This document shows, piece after piece, positions 16,417 to 25,651 of a stretch of 42,062 nt of DNA. Both the position numbers and the translations under genes were made by a program. Each line of letters opens with the position of its first letter. The stretch's first letter is position 1. Source of the stretch: Terriglobia bacterium (GTDB taxonomy: Bacteria; Acidobacteriota; Terriglobia; Bryobacterales; Bryobacteraceae); NCBI GenBank assembly GCA_020073365.1, contig JAIQFL010000059.1, positions 1 through 42,062 of the forward strand, written 5' to 3'. Under the pieces are notes generated by a model. That model was not told where the DNA came from, ran no database searches, and was given only the letters and a program-made list of their open reading frames with translations.

Positions 16417-17466
16417 CTACCTCACCTTCTTGAGTTCCTCCTTGGCCGGCGAGGCCGGGTCCATCTGCGCCGCGGTCTCGAATTCCGCAATCGCCTCGGC
16501 CTTGCGGACCTGTTTTTCCAGAATCAGGCCCAAACGCCAGTGGGCCCGCGATCGACTCGGCATTTGCGGCTCGGGTTCCTGCGACAGGTATTTTCGGAGG
16601 TACCGCTCGGCGCGGGGCAACTCGGTTCCCTTGGCGAGACATACGTTGGAAGCGCGGAAGTACGGCTGCAAATCGTCGGGGACGCTCTTCTCGGAGGCCG
16701 CCAGCGCGGTATCCAACTCCGCCCACTTGTCCTGGTTGGCCAACGCTCCGGCCAGCAACGAATGACCGCCGGCGCGGCCGGGATCCAGCCGGATGGCTTC
16801 CCGGGCATGGGCTTCCGCCTCACTGAGTTTCTTCGCCGGGATGCAGGCATTCCCCAACAGGACCTGGGCTTCGTAGCTGGAGGGCTTGGCCTCCACGGCC
16901 TTGCGGTAGAGGTTCTCGATCCGATCCCCCTGCTTCTCCAGTCTGGCCTCGATGGCTTGCGCCAGATAGCCTTCCGCCGGGTCGAGGCTCGCGATCTGCT
17001 CCACCGTTGCCCGGCCCTTGGTCTTATCGCCGCCCATGAATCCCGGAGATCCAAAGTAGTACTCCACCAGGTGCTTCAGCGCTTCGATGTTGCGGGGATC
17101 GAGCGCCACTGTCGTGTCGATCTCCTTCTTGAAGTGCTTGGCCAGGCCCAATTGGCGCAGTGTGCCGGCGCTTTCCAATTCGTCGCCCACCACCTCGGCG
17201 AGGCGCAGGTGATAGCGCGCATTCCTGGGATCCGCCGCGACGGCCTTCTCGGCATACTCCCGCGCCGCTTTGAGATCCTTCCAATCCTGCCTGATCCAGG
17301 ACATCAGCCAGAGCGTCTCCGGATCGTTGGGGTTGCTGCGGAATTTCGGTTCCACCATGGCGCGGGCCCGTTTGAGATGTCCGTCGCGGATCAGGGCCTC
17401 GGGGGATCCCTGGCCGGCCAGGGAGATAGCGCTGAGCACCACTGCGCAGAAGCGTGGAGCGATCAT
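16417..17466 (-). CDS. Exported tetratricopeptide repeat protein
   Basis: This 349-residue protein opens with a short signal-like segment (FCAVVLSAISLAGQ). It continues as helical pairs with TPR features, for example YAEKAVAADPRNARYHLRLA, LGNACIPAKKLSEAEAHARE, AIRLDPGRAGGHSLLAGALA and WRLGLILEKQVRKAEAIAEF. About six to seven repeats fit. TPR proteins are scaffolds for protein contacts; no partner can be named. The gene may be co-transcribed with the deacetylase gene downstream. It is divergent from the rhamnosidase gene (78 bases between start codons). A long open frame exists on the opposite strand but is a coding shadow. Confidence 0.8.
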   Translation of the reverse strand: MIAPRFCAVVLSAISLAGQGSPEALIRDGHLKRARAMVEPKFRSNPNDPETLWLMSWIRQDWKDLKAAREYAEKAVAADPRNARYHLRLAEVVGDELESAGTLRQLGLAKHFKKEIDTTVALDPRNIEALKHLVEYYFGSPGFMGGDKTKGRATVEQIASLDPAEGYLAQAIEARLEKQGDRIENLYRKAVEAKPSSYEAQVLLGNACIPAKKLSEAEAHAREAIRLDPGRAGGHSLLAGALANQDKWAELDTALAASEKSVPDDLQPYFRASNVCLAKGTELPRAERYLRKYLSQEPEPQMPSRSRAHWRLGLILEKQVRKAEAIAEFETAAQMDPASPAKEELKKVR

Positions 17467-17544
17467 ATGAAGACCATAACGTTTCGAGGGGGTGCGCAGG
17501 ATGCACCCATGCCATGTGTTAACTTGCGGTGTCGGGAGGTAGCG

Positions 17545-20500
17545 ATGAGGCGTGTCTGGTTAGGCTGTTTGATCACGACCACGCTGTACGCGGCGGCGAG
17601 CGTACAGCCCCAACAACTGCGGTGTGAATACCGCGCCAATCCGCAGGGCATCGATGTCGTCGAGCCGCGCCTGAGCTGGATCCTCACGCCCGCGAATCCC
17701 CAGGCGCGTGCCCTCCGGCAAACCGCTTATCGCGTGCTGGTCTCCACCAGCGAACGTGCCCTGGAGGCCGGCGCCGGCGACCTCTGGGATTCCGGAAAAG
17801 TGCCATCCGGCCAGTCGATCCACGTGGTCTACCGCGGCCGGCCGCTCACCTCCAGCGTGGCGGCCTTCTGGAAAGTGCAAGTTTGGGACCAGGACGGCCA
17901 GGCCAGCGAATGGAGCCAGCCCGCTCGGTGGAGCATGGGGCTCCTGCGGCCCGAAGACTGGCAGGGAAAGTGGATCGGCCGCGAAGAATCCGGCGTGGTC
18001 CAAGACCCCGGTAGCCCCTATCGGGTGTTGGAAGGGGCCCGCTGGATCTGGGACACGCCCAACGCGCAGGCCGGTGCGCCGGAGGGAGATCGCTTTTTCC
18101 GTGAGACCTTCACGGTCCCCACAGGCCGCAAGATCGTGCGGGCCATGTGCATCATCGGAGCCGACAACCAGGCCCAGGTGTTCTTCAACGGCGAGCTCAT
18201 CGCGTCCAATTCCAACACCAACTTGCCGGAGGTAAAAGACGTAACTCCTTTCATTCGCGCGGGGGAAAACACGCTCGCTGTACGGGCCACGCATGGCCGC
18301 CCGGACACCCGCGCCGGCGTGATCGGGGCGGCGCAGGTGGAGTTTGCCTCCGGAGAACCGCTGCGGGCGCAGACCGGCAGCCATTGGCATGCTACCGCCA
18401 AGCCGGAACCCGGCTGGGAGAAGCCGGGATTCCTGGACGCCGCATGGCCTTCGGTCAAAGAGCTCGGCGATTACGGAATGGCTCCCTGGGGTGCGGCCGG
18501 TTTTGTCGCCGAGCACCGCCTGCCCGCGCGCCTGCTGCGCAAGGAATTCGCCGTTCAGGGGAAGATCCGCCGGGCTACCGTCTCCTACTCCGGTTTGGGC
18601 CTCTCCGAGTTGTACCTCAACGGCGCGAGAGTGGGCGATCACGTCCTGTCGCCGGGGCTCACCGACTACGACAAGCACGTGCTCTACGAGACCTTCGACG
18701 TGACCAGGTACCTCGCCACCGGGCCGAACGCCATCGGGCTGATGCTCGGCAACGGCCGCTACTACGCTCCGCGTGGCCAGGCCGGCACGCGGAATTTCGG
18801 ATACCCCAAGGCCATCGTCCAACTCGATATCGAGAAGGAAGACGGCAGCCGCTTCAGCGTGGTCTCCGACGAAACCTGGAAGCTCTCGACCGCCGGCCCC
18901 ATCCTCGCCAACAACGAATACGATGGCGAGGAATACGACGCGCGCAGGGAACTTTCCGGCTGGAGCCGCGCGGGCTTCAACGATACCAACTGGGAGCCGG
19001 TCGCGAATGTCGCGGCTCCCGGCGGAGTCCTCGCCGCCCAGATGGCCGAGCCCCTGCGCGTCACCGAGACCCTGCGTCCCGTCAGCGTGAAGACGCTCAG
19101 CCCCGGCGTCTACATCTTCGATATGGGCCAGAACATGGTGGGCTGGTGCCGCCTCAAGGTGGCCGGGCCCAAGGGCGCCCAGGTCAAGCTGCGGCACGCC
19201 GAGACGCTGAATCCCGACGGCTCCCTTTATACCGCCAACTTGCGCACCGCGGCCGCCACCGATCTTTACACGCTCAAAGGCGAGGGCACCGAGCTCTGGG
19301 AGCCGCGCTTCACCTATCACGGTTTCCGGTATGTGGAAATGACGGGCTTCCCCGGTGCGCCTTCCGCCGACGCGCTGGAAGGACGCGTGGTTCACGATGA
19401 CATGGCGAAGACCGCCGATTTCGTCAGCTCCAACCCGCTCCTGAATCAGATTCACCACAACATGTTCTGGGGCATCCGGGGCAACTATCGCAGCATCCCC
19501 ACCGATTGCCCGCAGCGCGACGAGCGCCAGGGCTGGCTGGGCGACCGCTCCCAGGTGAGCCGCAGCGAATCCTACATGTTCGACGTCGCGGCGTTCTACT
19601 CCAAGTGGATGACCGACCTCTCCGATTCGCAGAAGCCCAATGGAAGCATCCCGGTGGTCTCGCCCAACTACTGGCCCAACTACTACGACGACCTGACCTG
19701 GCCGAGCACCTTTCTGTTCCTGCCCGGCATGCTCTACGACCAGTACGGCGACCGGCGCGTCCTGGAGCGCGACTATCCCGCCATGAAAAAATGGATCGAC
19801 CACGAGCGCACGTTCCTGACGGCGGATAGCCTCATGCCCAAGGATCAATACGGCGACTGGTGCGTGCCGCCGGAAGACCCCAAGCTGATCCACTCGCAGG
19901 ACCCCGCGCGCATCACCGACAAGACGCTGCTGGGGACGGCATACTATTACGAGCTGCTGCGTCTGATGGCGCGCTACGCGCGCCTGCTCGATAAGCCTCC
20001 CGAGGCCACGGATTTCGATGCGCTGGCCGACCAGGTGAACGCCGCGTTTCAGAAGCGCTTCTACAAGCCGCTCGATTTCAGGTACGACAACGGCACTCAG
20101 ACCTCCAGCGTCCTGCCGTTGTACTTCCAGATGGTGCCCCCGGAAAACCGTGCCGCCGTGCTCGACAGCCTGACGCGCAAGATCGAGCAGGAGAGCCACG
20201 GCCACGTGGGCACCGGCCTCGTGGGCGCGCAATGGTTGATGCGCACGCTTTCCGATAACGGGCGCGCCGATATCGCCTACCAGATCGCCACCCAAAAGAC
20301 CTATCCCGGTTGGGGCTACATGGTGGAGAAGGGCGCCACCACCATCTGGGAGCTATGGAACGGCGACACCGCCGATCCAGCCATGAATTCCGGGAACCAC
20401 GTGATGCAGATCGGCGACCTGGCAGTGTGGATGTACGAATACCTGGCGGGCATCCGCTCCGACCCGGAGAACCCCGGCTTCCGGCACATTCTGATCCATC

Positions 20501-20784
20501 CCTACCCGGCAGGCGACCTGACGTTCGTGAAAGGCTCGCACCAGTCGATGTACGGTTTGATCGCAAGCTCCTGGAAGCGCGAGGCCGGTAGTTTCACGCT
20601 CGACGTAACGGTGCCGCCGAACACGACCGCGACGGTGTGGCTGCCGGCGAAGGATGCGGGGGCGGTGACGGAATCGGGGCGGCCCGCTAATGCCGCGCGC
20701 GGCGTGAAGCGTGTGGCGAGCGAGGGCACGGGCGCCGTGTTCGAAGTGGAATCGGGATCCTACAGCTTCCGATCGGTCATATAG
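17545..20784 (+). CDS. Secreted alpha-L-rhamnosidase, GH78
   Basis: This 1079-residue enzyme removes terminal alpha-L-rhamnose from plant glycosides and pectin-type polysaccharides. The ATG at 17545 has a strong GGGAGG at 17534-17539 and is followed by a signal peptide (RRVWLGCLITTTLYAAASV). The N-terminal fibronectin-like domain (LRCEYRANPQGIDVVEPRLS), jelly-roll domains and the six-hairpin catalytic barrel follow in the usual GH78 order. The catalytic segments are DCPQRDERQGWLGD (general acid candidate Asp659/Glu660; Asp667) and TTIWELWNGDT (base candidate Glu936). The C-terminal beta domain ends at SGSYSFRSVI. The open frame extends 335 codons upstream, but that part runs antisense to the TPR gene and is not used. 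Confidence 0.95.
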   Translation: MRRVWLGCLITTTLYAAASVQPQQLRCEYRANPQGIDVVEPRLSWILTPANPQARALRQTAYRVLVSTSERALEAGAGDLWDSGKVPSGQSIHVVYRGRPLTSSVAAFWKVQVWDQDGQASEWSQPARWSMGLLRPEDWQGKWIGREESGVVQDPGSPYRVLEGARWIWDTPNAQAGAPEGDRFFRETFTVPTGRKIVRAMCIIGADNQAQVFFNGELIASNSNTNLPEVKDVTPFIRAGENTLAVRATHGRPDTRAGVIGAAQVEFASGEPLRAQTGSHWHATAKPEPGWEKPGFLDAAWPSVKELGDYGMAPWGAAGFVAEHRLPARLLRKEFAVQGKIRRATVSYSGLGLSELYLNGARVGDHVLSPGLTDYDKHVLYETFDVTRYLATGPNAIGLMLGNGRYYAPRGQAGTRNFGYPKAIVQLDIEKEDGSRFSVVSDETWKLSTAGPILANNEYDGEEYDARRELSGWSRAGFNDTNWEPVANVAAPGGVLAAQMAEPLRVTETLRPVSVKTLSPGVYIFDMGQNMVGWCRLKVAGPKGAQVKLRHAETLNPDGSLYTANLRTAAATDLYTLKGEGTELWEPRFTYHGFRYVEMTGFPGAPSADALEGRVVHDDMAKTADFVSSNPLLNQIHHNMFWGIRGNYRSIPTDCPQRDERQGWLGDRSQVSRSESYMFDVAAFYSKWMTDLSDSQKPNGSIPVVSPNYWPNYYDDLTWPSTFLFLPGMLYDQYGDRRVLERDYPAMKKWIDHERTFLTADSLMPKDQYGDWCVPPEDPKLIHSQDPARITDKTLLGTAYYYELLRLMARYARLLDKPPEATDFDALADQVNAAFQKRFYKPLDFRYDNGTQTSSVLPLYFQMVPPENRAAVLDSLTRKIEQESHGHVGTGLVGAQWLMRTLSDNGRADIAYQIATQKTYPGWGYMVEKGATTIWELWNGDTADPAMNSGNHVMQIGDLAVWMYEYLAGIRSDPENPGFRHILIHPYPAGDLTFVKGSHQSMYGLIASSWKREAGSFTLDVTVPPNTTATVWLPAKDAGAVTESGRPANAARGVKRVASEGTGAVFEVESGSYSFRSVI

Positions 20785-20836
20785 AGCGCCGCGGTCCGCA
20801 ATATGTGCTAGCGTAGAGATCGGCAAGCCCCACTTC

Positions 20837-22012
20837 ATGCTTTCACCCGTCCTCAGCCGGGAAGAGGAACTCTACTGGCTGGCTTTAAAACTGGTCCCTG
20901 GTCTGGGTACCCGCACTTCCGGAAAACTGCTCGACCGGTTCCGAACTCCGCAGGCCATCTTTCATGCATCGCGCACGGAGCTCGAAGCCGCCGGCCTCAG
21001 CGGCACCGTGGCCCAGTCGATCTCTAGCGGCTGCACGTTCGAAGACGCCGCCACCCAACAGGAGAAAATGTCGGAGTCCGGAACGGTCGCAGTCACCATT
21101 GGGGACCCGCGCTACCCGCAGCCGCTCCGCGAGATCTTCGATCCCCCCATACTGCTCTTCGCCCGAGGGCGTCTGGAGTTGCTGCAATCGCTCATGCTGG
21201 CCGTGGTGGGTACGCGCCGTCCCACACCGTACGGGATGGCCGTCGCCGAGAGGCTCTCGGCCGACCTCGCGCATGCCGGCCTCAGCATCGTCAGCGGGAT
21301 GGCCCGCGGCATCGACACTGCGGCGCACAAGGGCACGCTCTCCGTATGCGGCGATACGGTCGCCGTGTTGGGGTGCGGCGTGGACGTGGTGTATCCTTCG
21401 GAGAACCGCAAGCTGGCGGCGGAGCTGGTGGCGAAAGGATTGATCCTTTCGGAATTCACCATGGGCGCCACGGCCTTCCCGCAGAACTTTCCCATCCGCA
21501 ACCGCATCATCAGCGGCATGAGCCTGGGCGTCCTGGTGGTGGAAGGCGCGCAATACAGCGGCTCGGCCATCACGGCGAAACTAGCAATGGATCAGGGCAG
21601 GGAAGTGTTTGCCGTCCCCGGAAACATCACGTCCAAGTTGAGCTGGGGACCCAACCTGCTGATCAAACAGGGGGCCAGGCTGGTGCAGGACTGGAACGAC
21701 GTGATCGTCGACCTACCTCCCGAATCCCGCCGGCATCTAATCGATAGAGGCCGCAAAAAGCTCCTGGCGGAAGGCGGCGCAACTTCCGGTGCCGAACAGG
21801 CATCATTAATAGAGGGCGCCGCTCCGGAGTTGGATAGTACGGCCCGGAGGGCGCTTGAAGCGCTGAAGGTGGATGCTGCCATACATTTGGATGATCTCCT
21901 TGAGAAAGTGCAAGATACCTCTCCTTCCGAGTTGATTGCCGCGCTCTTTGAGCTGGAAATGCTGGGGCTGGTGAAGCAACTGCCAGGTAAGAACTTCGTT
22001 AAAGTGTGGTAA
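20837..22012 (+). CDS. dprA: DNA-processing protein DprA
   Basis: This 391-residue protein loads RecA on incoming single-stranded DNA during natural transformation. A helical SAM-like N-terminal domain (LKLVPGLGTRTSGKLLDRF) precedes the Rossmann-like DprA core. That core has VVGTRRPTPYG, LSIVSGMARGIDTAAHKG, AVLGCGVDVVYPSEN and the VVEGAQYSGSAITAKLAMDQ segment. A winged-helix domain forms the C-terminus (LDDLLEKVQDTSPSELIAAL). I chose ATG 20837, where family similarity starts; the frame is open further upstream to 20711 but only across the rhamnosidase end. No strong ribosome site is visible. The dprA-topA order is common in many bacteria and supports both calls. Confidence 0.95.
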   Translation: MLSPVLSREEELYWLALKLVPGLGTRTSGKLLDRFRTPQAIFHASRTELEAAGLSGTVAQSISSGCTFEDAATQQEKMSESGTVAVTIGDPRYPQPLREIFDPPILLFARGRLELLQSLMLAVVGTRRPTPYGMAVAERLSADLAHAGLSIVSGMARGIDTAAHKGTLSVCGDTVAVLGCGVDVVYPSENRKLAAELVAKGLILSEFTMGATAFPQNFPIRNRIISGMSLGVLVVEGAQYSGSAITAKLAMDQGREVFAVPGNITSKLSWGPNLLIKQGARLVQDWNDVIVDLPPESRRHLIDRGRKKLLAEGGATSGAEQASLIEGAAPELDSTARRALEALKVDAAIHLDDLLEKVQDTSPSELIAALFELEMLGLVKQLPGKNFVKVW

Positions 22013-22044
22013 CGTCAACTGGAAACCTGCAATCATTGCGTAAC

Positions 22045-22059
22045 GCGGCAAGGTGCCGC
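22045..22059. promoter_or_regulatory. Small hairpin in the dprA-topA gap
   Basis: A perfect 6-bp stem GCGGCA / TGCCGC with an AGG loop lies in the 63-base gap, 17 bases before the topA ATG. It lacks a T-run, so it is not a standard terminator. It could tune the topA leader. Weak evidence. Confidence 0.3.
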
Positions 22060-22075
22060 ATTCTGAAAGTCTAAT

Positions 22076-24889
22076 ATGCCAAAGGCTCTGGTAATCGTGG
22101 AATCGCCTGCGAAGGCGAAGACCATCAACAAATACCTCGGCAAGCAGTACGTAGTCAAAGCTTCGCTCGGTCATATCAAGGATCTTCCCAAGAAAGATCT
22201 GGCGGTGGACGTGGCTAATGGATTTGAGCCGCGATACGAGGTCATCGAGGGCAAGAAAAAGCTGATCGCTGAACTGAAACAGACCGCTAAGAAAGTCGAA
22301 GAGGTCTACCTCGCGGCCGATCCGGATCGCGAGGGCGAGGCCATCTGCCATCATCTCCAGGAAGTACTGGGGAACGGAAAGAAGGGCGGCCCGCGCTTCT
22401 TCCGGGTTATGTTCAACGAGATCACCAAGAAGGCCATCGATAAGGCTTTCGAAAAGCCGGGGCAGGTCGACGCCAACCTGGTGGACGCGCAGCAGGCGCG
22501 GCGCGTGCTCGACCGGCTCGTGGGCTACAAGATTTCGCCGCTGCTCTGGGACAAGGTGCGCCGCGGCCTTTCGGCCGGACGCGTGCAGACTGTGGCGCTG
22601 CGGGTGGTGGTGGAGCGCGAGCGGGAAATCCGCGCGTTCGTTCCGCGGGAATACTGGACCATCGACGCGGACCTCCACGCCAGGAAAGCGCCGATCCTGT
22701 CGGCCCGGCTGTCACGTATGAACGACCAGCCAGCGGAGGTCGCTTCCCAGCAGGAGGCCGATGACGTCCTCGCGCAGGTCGAGGGCGCCGATTACATCGT
22801 GAAATCCGTCGGCACGCGCGAGAAGAAGCGCAACCCGGTGGCCCCGTTCATCACTTCCACCTTGCAGCAGGAATCCTCGCGCAAGCTGCGTTTCAGCGTG
22901 AAGCGCACCATGATGCTGGCGCAGCGCCTCTACGAAGGCGTGGAGATCGGCAAGGAAGGCGCAGTGGGCCTGATCACCTACATGCGCACGGATTCCACGC
23001 GTGTTTCCGATGACGCCATACGCGACGTGCGCGACTACATCGCGGAACGGTACGGGAAAGAGTTCCTGCCCGACACCGCCAACGTCTACAAGTCTAAGAA
23101 GGACGCGCAGGATGCGCACGAAGCCATCCGCCCGACCTCCATGGCGCTCACGCCGGAGCTTCTGGAAAAATACCTTGCCGAAGACGAGATGAAGCTCTAC
23201 CGGCTCATCTGGAACCGCTTCGTGGCATGCCAGATGATGCCGGCGCTCTTTGACCAGACCACCATCGACGTCTCCGCCTCCGGCAAGAACGGTCTCGATT
23301 ACATTTTCCGGGCAACCGGCTCGGTGCAAAAGTTCGAAGGGTTCCTCAAGGTCTACAAGGAAAGCAAGGACCAGAACGACGAGGAAGATGAGGAAGAGAA
23401 GCACCGCCTGCCGCTGGTGACCGAAGGCGAGCACCTGCGGTTCAAATCCATTACACCGGAACAGCACTTCACTGAACCTCCACCGCGCTACAACGAAGCC
23501 ACGCTGGTGAAACGCCTGGAAGCCGATGGCGTCGGCCGTCCATCCACCTACGCTTCCATCATCTCCACCATCCAGGAGCGCGAGTACGTCAAGAAGGATG
23601 GCGGCCGTTTCCTGCCCAGCGAACTCGGCATGGTCGTCACCGATCTTCTGCTCGAAAGCTTCGACGACATCTTCGAGGTGAAGTACACCGCGCGGATGGA
23701 AGAGGAACTCGACGAGATCGAAGAGGGCAAACTCGACTGGCGCACCGCCATGGGCGAGTTCTACGAAAGGTTCGAGAAGGACCTCACGCACGCCGAAGAG
23801 CACATGACGGACATCAAGCGGATGGAAAAACCCACCGAGTTGATGTGCGAGAAGTGCGGCAAGCCCCTGGTGGTCAAGTGGGGCAGGCACGGCAGTTTCC
23901 TCGCGTGCACCGGCTATCCCGACTTCCCCTCCAAGAGCGCGGAAACCGACCTGGAAAAGTTGATCAACGAGATTGAACGGCGCGAGGTAAGAACTCGCAA
24001 CGAGATCGAACTGGCCCTGGGAAAGATTCAGGCACGCCATCCACAGGTGTTGATGAAACGGGGCCCTGATGGCAGATTCCTCTCTGGTGACCACAGTCCG
24101 GAATTCCCCAAAGGAATGAAGGCGGCCATCGGCAAGCATGAGGAGAAGATCGCCGAGCGGCGCAAGAAGGATCGCGAGCTCATCATGCTGCGGCTGGGGA
24201 AGTTCCAGGCCCGCTATCCTCAGATAAACGAGTTCTACGACTTGAACCTGCAAGACACCCCCGAGGGTGGCGTCGCCTTGTCGTGGCAGCGAAAAGAAAG
24301 TTTTTGCACCTATACCCGCGAATTGCCGGTCGATTTGCCGGACTTGGACGGCGCCGACCTCAGCGAGCAGGGCGAAGAGGAGTATTGCGAGAACTGCGGA
24401 CGCCCCATGGTCTTGAAGAAGGGCCGGTTCGGGACCTTCTTCGCCTGTTCGGGATACCCGGATTGCAAGACCACCAAGCAGATCGGCGGCACCCAGAAGA
24501 AGCCCGACCAGCCGCTGGAGGAAAAGTGCCCGCAATGCGGCAACCACCTGGTGCTCAAGAGCGGCCGCTTCGGCGAGTTTACCGCGTGTAGCAATTACCC
24601 CACCTGCAAGTACGTCAAGCAGAAAACCATCGGGATGAAGTGCCCGGAATGCTCGGAGGGGGAGATCGCCGAGATCCGGACCAAAAAGGGCAAGACGTTT
24701 TACGGTTGCACCCGCTATCCGGACTGCAAGTTCGTGGCATGGGGGAAACCCATAGCCGAGAAGTGTCCCGAGTGCGGCGGCCCCTACATGGTGGAGAAGT
24801 GGCTCAAAGCCGGCCCCGTGTGGCAATGCCCCAACCCCGAGTGCAAGCACAAACAGCCCGCCCCGCAACCTGCCGAGTCGGTGGCGTAG
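22076..24889 (+). CDS. topA: DNA topoisomerase I (type IA)
   Basis: This 937-residue enzyme relaxes negative supercoils by cutting one strand. The TOPRIM domain begins at VIVESPAKAK (Glu9) and holds DPDREGE (Asp82, Asp84, Glu86). The active-site tyrosine is Tyr302 in TYMRTDSTR. The C-terminal part carries a chain of zinc ribbons: CEKCG near residue 600, CENCGRP, CPQCGNH, CPECSEG and CPECGGP. The first ribbon is interrupted: after ACTGYPD the expected fourth cysteine appears only 127 codons later, in CTYTREL (see the insertion entry). The protein remains in frame throughout. The ribosome site is weak (GAAAG at 22066-22070). Downstream, a toxin-antitoxin pair starts after 75 bases. Confidence 0.96.
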   Translation: MPKALVIVESPAKAKTINKYLGKQYVVKASLGHIKDLPKKDLAVDVANGFEPRYEVIEGKKKLIAELKQTAKKVEEVYLAADPDREGEAICHHLQEVLGNGKKGGPRFFRVMFNEITKKAIDKAFEKPGQVDANLVDAQQARRVLDRLVGYKISPLLWDKVRRGLSAGRVQTVALRVVVEREREIRAFVPREYWTIDADLHARKAPILSARLSRMNDQPAEVASQQEADDVLAQVEGADYIVKSVGTREKKRNPVAPFITSTLQQESSRKLRFSVKRTMMLAQRLYEGVEIGKEGAVGLITYMRTDSTRVSDDAIRDVRDYIAERYGKEFLPDTANVYKSKKDAQDAHEAIRPTSMALTPELLEKYLAEDEMKLYRLIWNRFVACQMMPALFDQTTIDVSASGKNGLDYIFRATGSVQKFEGFLKVYKESKDQNDEEDEEEKHRLPLVTEGEHLRFKSITPEQHFTEPPPRYNEATLVKRLEADGVGRPSTYASIISTIQEREYVKKDGGRFLPSELGMVVTDLLLESFDDIFEVKYTARMEEELDEIEEGKLDWRTAMGEFYERFEKDLTHAEEHMTDIKRMEKPTELMCEKCGKPLVVKWGRHGSFLACTGYPDFPSKSAETDLEKLINEIERREVRTRNEIELALGKIQARHPQVLMKRGPDGRFLSGDHSPEFPKGMKAAIGKHEEKIAERRKKDRELIMLRLGKFQARYPQINEFYDLNLQDTPEGGVALSWQRKESFCTYTRELPVDLPDLDGADLSEQGEEEYCENCGRPMVLKKGRFGTFFACSGYPDCKTTKQIGGTQKKPDQPLEEKCPQCGNHLVLKSGRFGEFTACSNYPTCKYVKQKTIGMKCPECSEGEIAEIRTKKGKTFYGCTRYPDCKFVAWGKPIAEKCPECGGPYMVEKWLKAGPVWQCPNPECKHKQPAPQPAESVA
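23924..24304 (+). other. In-frame 381-bp insertion splitting a topA zinc ribbon
   Basis: The sequence before 23924 ends in ACTGYPD and the sequence from 24305 resumes CTYTREL. Joined directly, they form a normal zinc-ribbon end (GYPDC). The inserted 127 codons are highly charged and contain two similar segments, LALGKIQARHPQV (~24007-24050) and LRLGKFQARYPQI (~24190-24227), followed by NEFYDLNLQD and LSWQRKES. The segment is open and preserves the frame. It may be a domesticated fragment of another gene; I have a faint impression of a linker found in some IS4/IS1634-type transposases, not verified. No flanking duplication is evident. Confidence 0.65.
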
Positions 24890-24964
24890 CAATCCGCGGC
24901 GCCCGCCCGACGGCCGCGACGGCGATCCTTGCGTTGCGCTCCACGATGGGGCTAACCCGAAGAT

Positions 24965-25219
24965 ATGACCGTGGAACTCAAACCGGAAACCGAGCAACTG
25001 GTACAGGAGGAACTCCGGCGCGGCCACTTCCCTTCAGTGGATGAAGTGATCGTGCAGGGCATCCATGCCTTGCGCGAGAAATCCAAGGTGCTGGAAGCTG
25101 CAATGCCCGCGCCAAGGCCCCGCAAGAGTCTCTACGACCTTCTCACTCAACCTCCTTTTGCCGGTTCTGAACTGAATCTGGAGAGACAGAAAGACTATCC
25201 AAGGCCTGTCGATCTGTGA
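24965..25219 (+). CDS. Type II antitoxin, ParD-like ribbon-helix-helix protein
   Basis: This 84-residue protein has an N-terminal ribbon-helix-helix pattern (TVELKPETEQLVQEELRRG then FPSVDEVIVQGIHALRE) typical of ParD/CopG-type antitoxins. The tail is proline-rich and flexible (PAPRPRKSLYDLL to QKDYPRPVDL), the kind of segment that wraps a toxin. Its TGA overlaps the GTG start of the PIN-domain toxin frame as GTGA, so the two were translationally coupled. Such antitoxins usually bind their own promoter, but no operator can be assigned in the 75 bases upstream. It would be a free antitoxin if the toxin is truly out of frame. Confidence 0.8.
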   Translation: MTVELKPETEQLVQEELRRGHFPSVDEVIVQGIHALREKSKVLEAAMPAPRPRKSLYDLLTQPPFAGSELNLERQKDYPRPVDL

Positions 25220-25651
25220 CCGGTTTTTTTTGCTCGACACCAATGTTCTCCCCGAATTTCCCGCGCGAGGGAGCCGGATCAACATGTTGACCGCTGGCTC
25301 AAGACTACGACGGAAGAGTCCCGCTTCTCCAACGTTCTGACCTTCGCTGAAATTCGCCGGGGGATAGAATTGCCGGCGCCCGGCAAACCACCTAGTCAAC
25401 TGGAGCAATGGCAGGAGGATCTGATTGTGTTGTTTGAGGCGCGTTTGCTTCCCGTCACCAAGGCGGTCGCCGACCGCTGGGCCGTGATCTCCGCGCAGAC
25501 GCAACGCAAGGGAATCACCCTTGCCAATATTGACGGGCTGATCGCAGCAACCGCCCTGGAACATGACCTGACGTTGCTCACGCCCAATGTCAGAGATTTT
25601 GTTGGCGTCGAAGTGCCTCTCGTGATCCCTGGGAAGCTTGACCGTTTCTGA
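25216..25651 (+). pseudogene. PIN-domain toxin (VapC/FitB-like), frameshifted twice
   Basis: The gene begins at GTG 25216, overlapping the antitoxin stop codon. The family sequence is spread over three frames: VTGF, then LLDTNVLPEFP after a run of eight T (25224-25231), then AREPDQHVDRWLKTTTEES to the end at 25651. Each change needs one restored base: a ninth T, and a C near 25260-25265. All PIN acidic residues are present when corrected: Asp in LLDTNVL, Glu in FAEIRRGIEL, and Asp in ANIDGLIAATA, with TPNVRDF near the end. The C-terminal ORF from 25370 alone lacks the first catalytic Asp. Either recent inactivation or homopolymer sequencing errors could explain it. Confidence 0.8.

Noticed and set aside
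16540..17544. Long open frame extending the rhamnosidase by 335 codons upstream
   Set aside because: It runs antisense to the TPR gene, has no signal peptide, and the true start at 17545 has a strong ribosome site and leader.
17560..20295. 911-codon open frame antisense to the rhamnosidase gene
   Set aside because: It is a high-GC coding shadow with His/Gly/Val-rich composition and no domain pattern, while the plus strand encodes a clear GH78.
20711..20836. Upstream extension of dprA
   Set aside because: Overlaps the end of the rhamnosidase gene and adds 42 residues foreign to the DprA family.
22712..25027. 771-codon open frame antisense to topA
   Set aside because: Shadow of topA; Leu/Val/Gly-rich composition with no recognisable domain.
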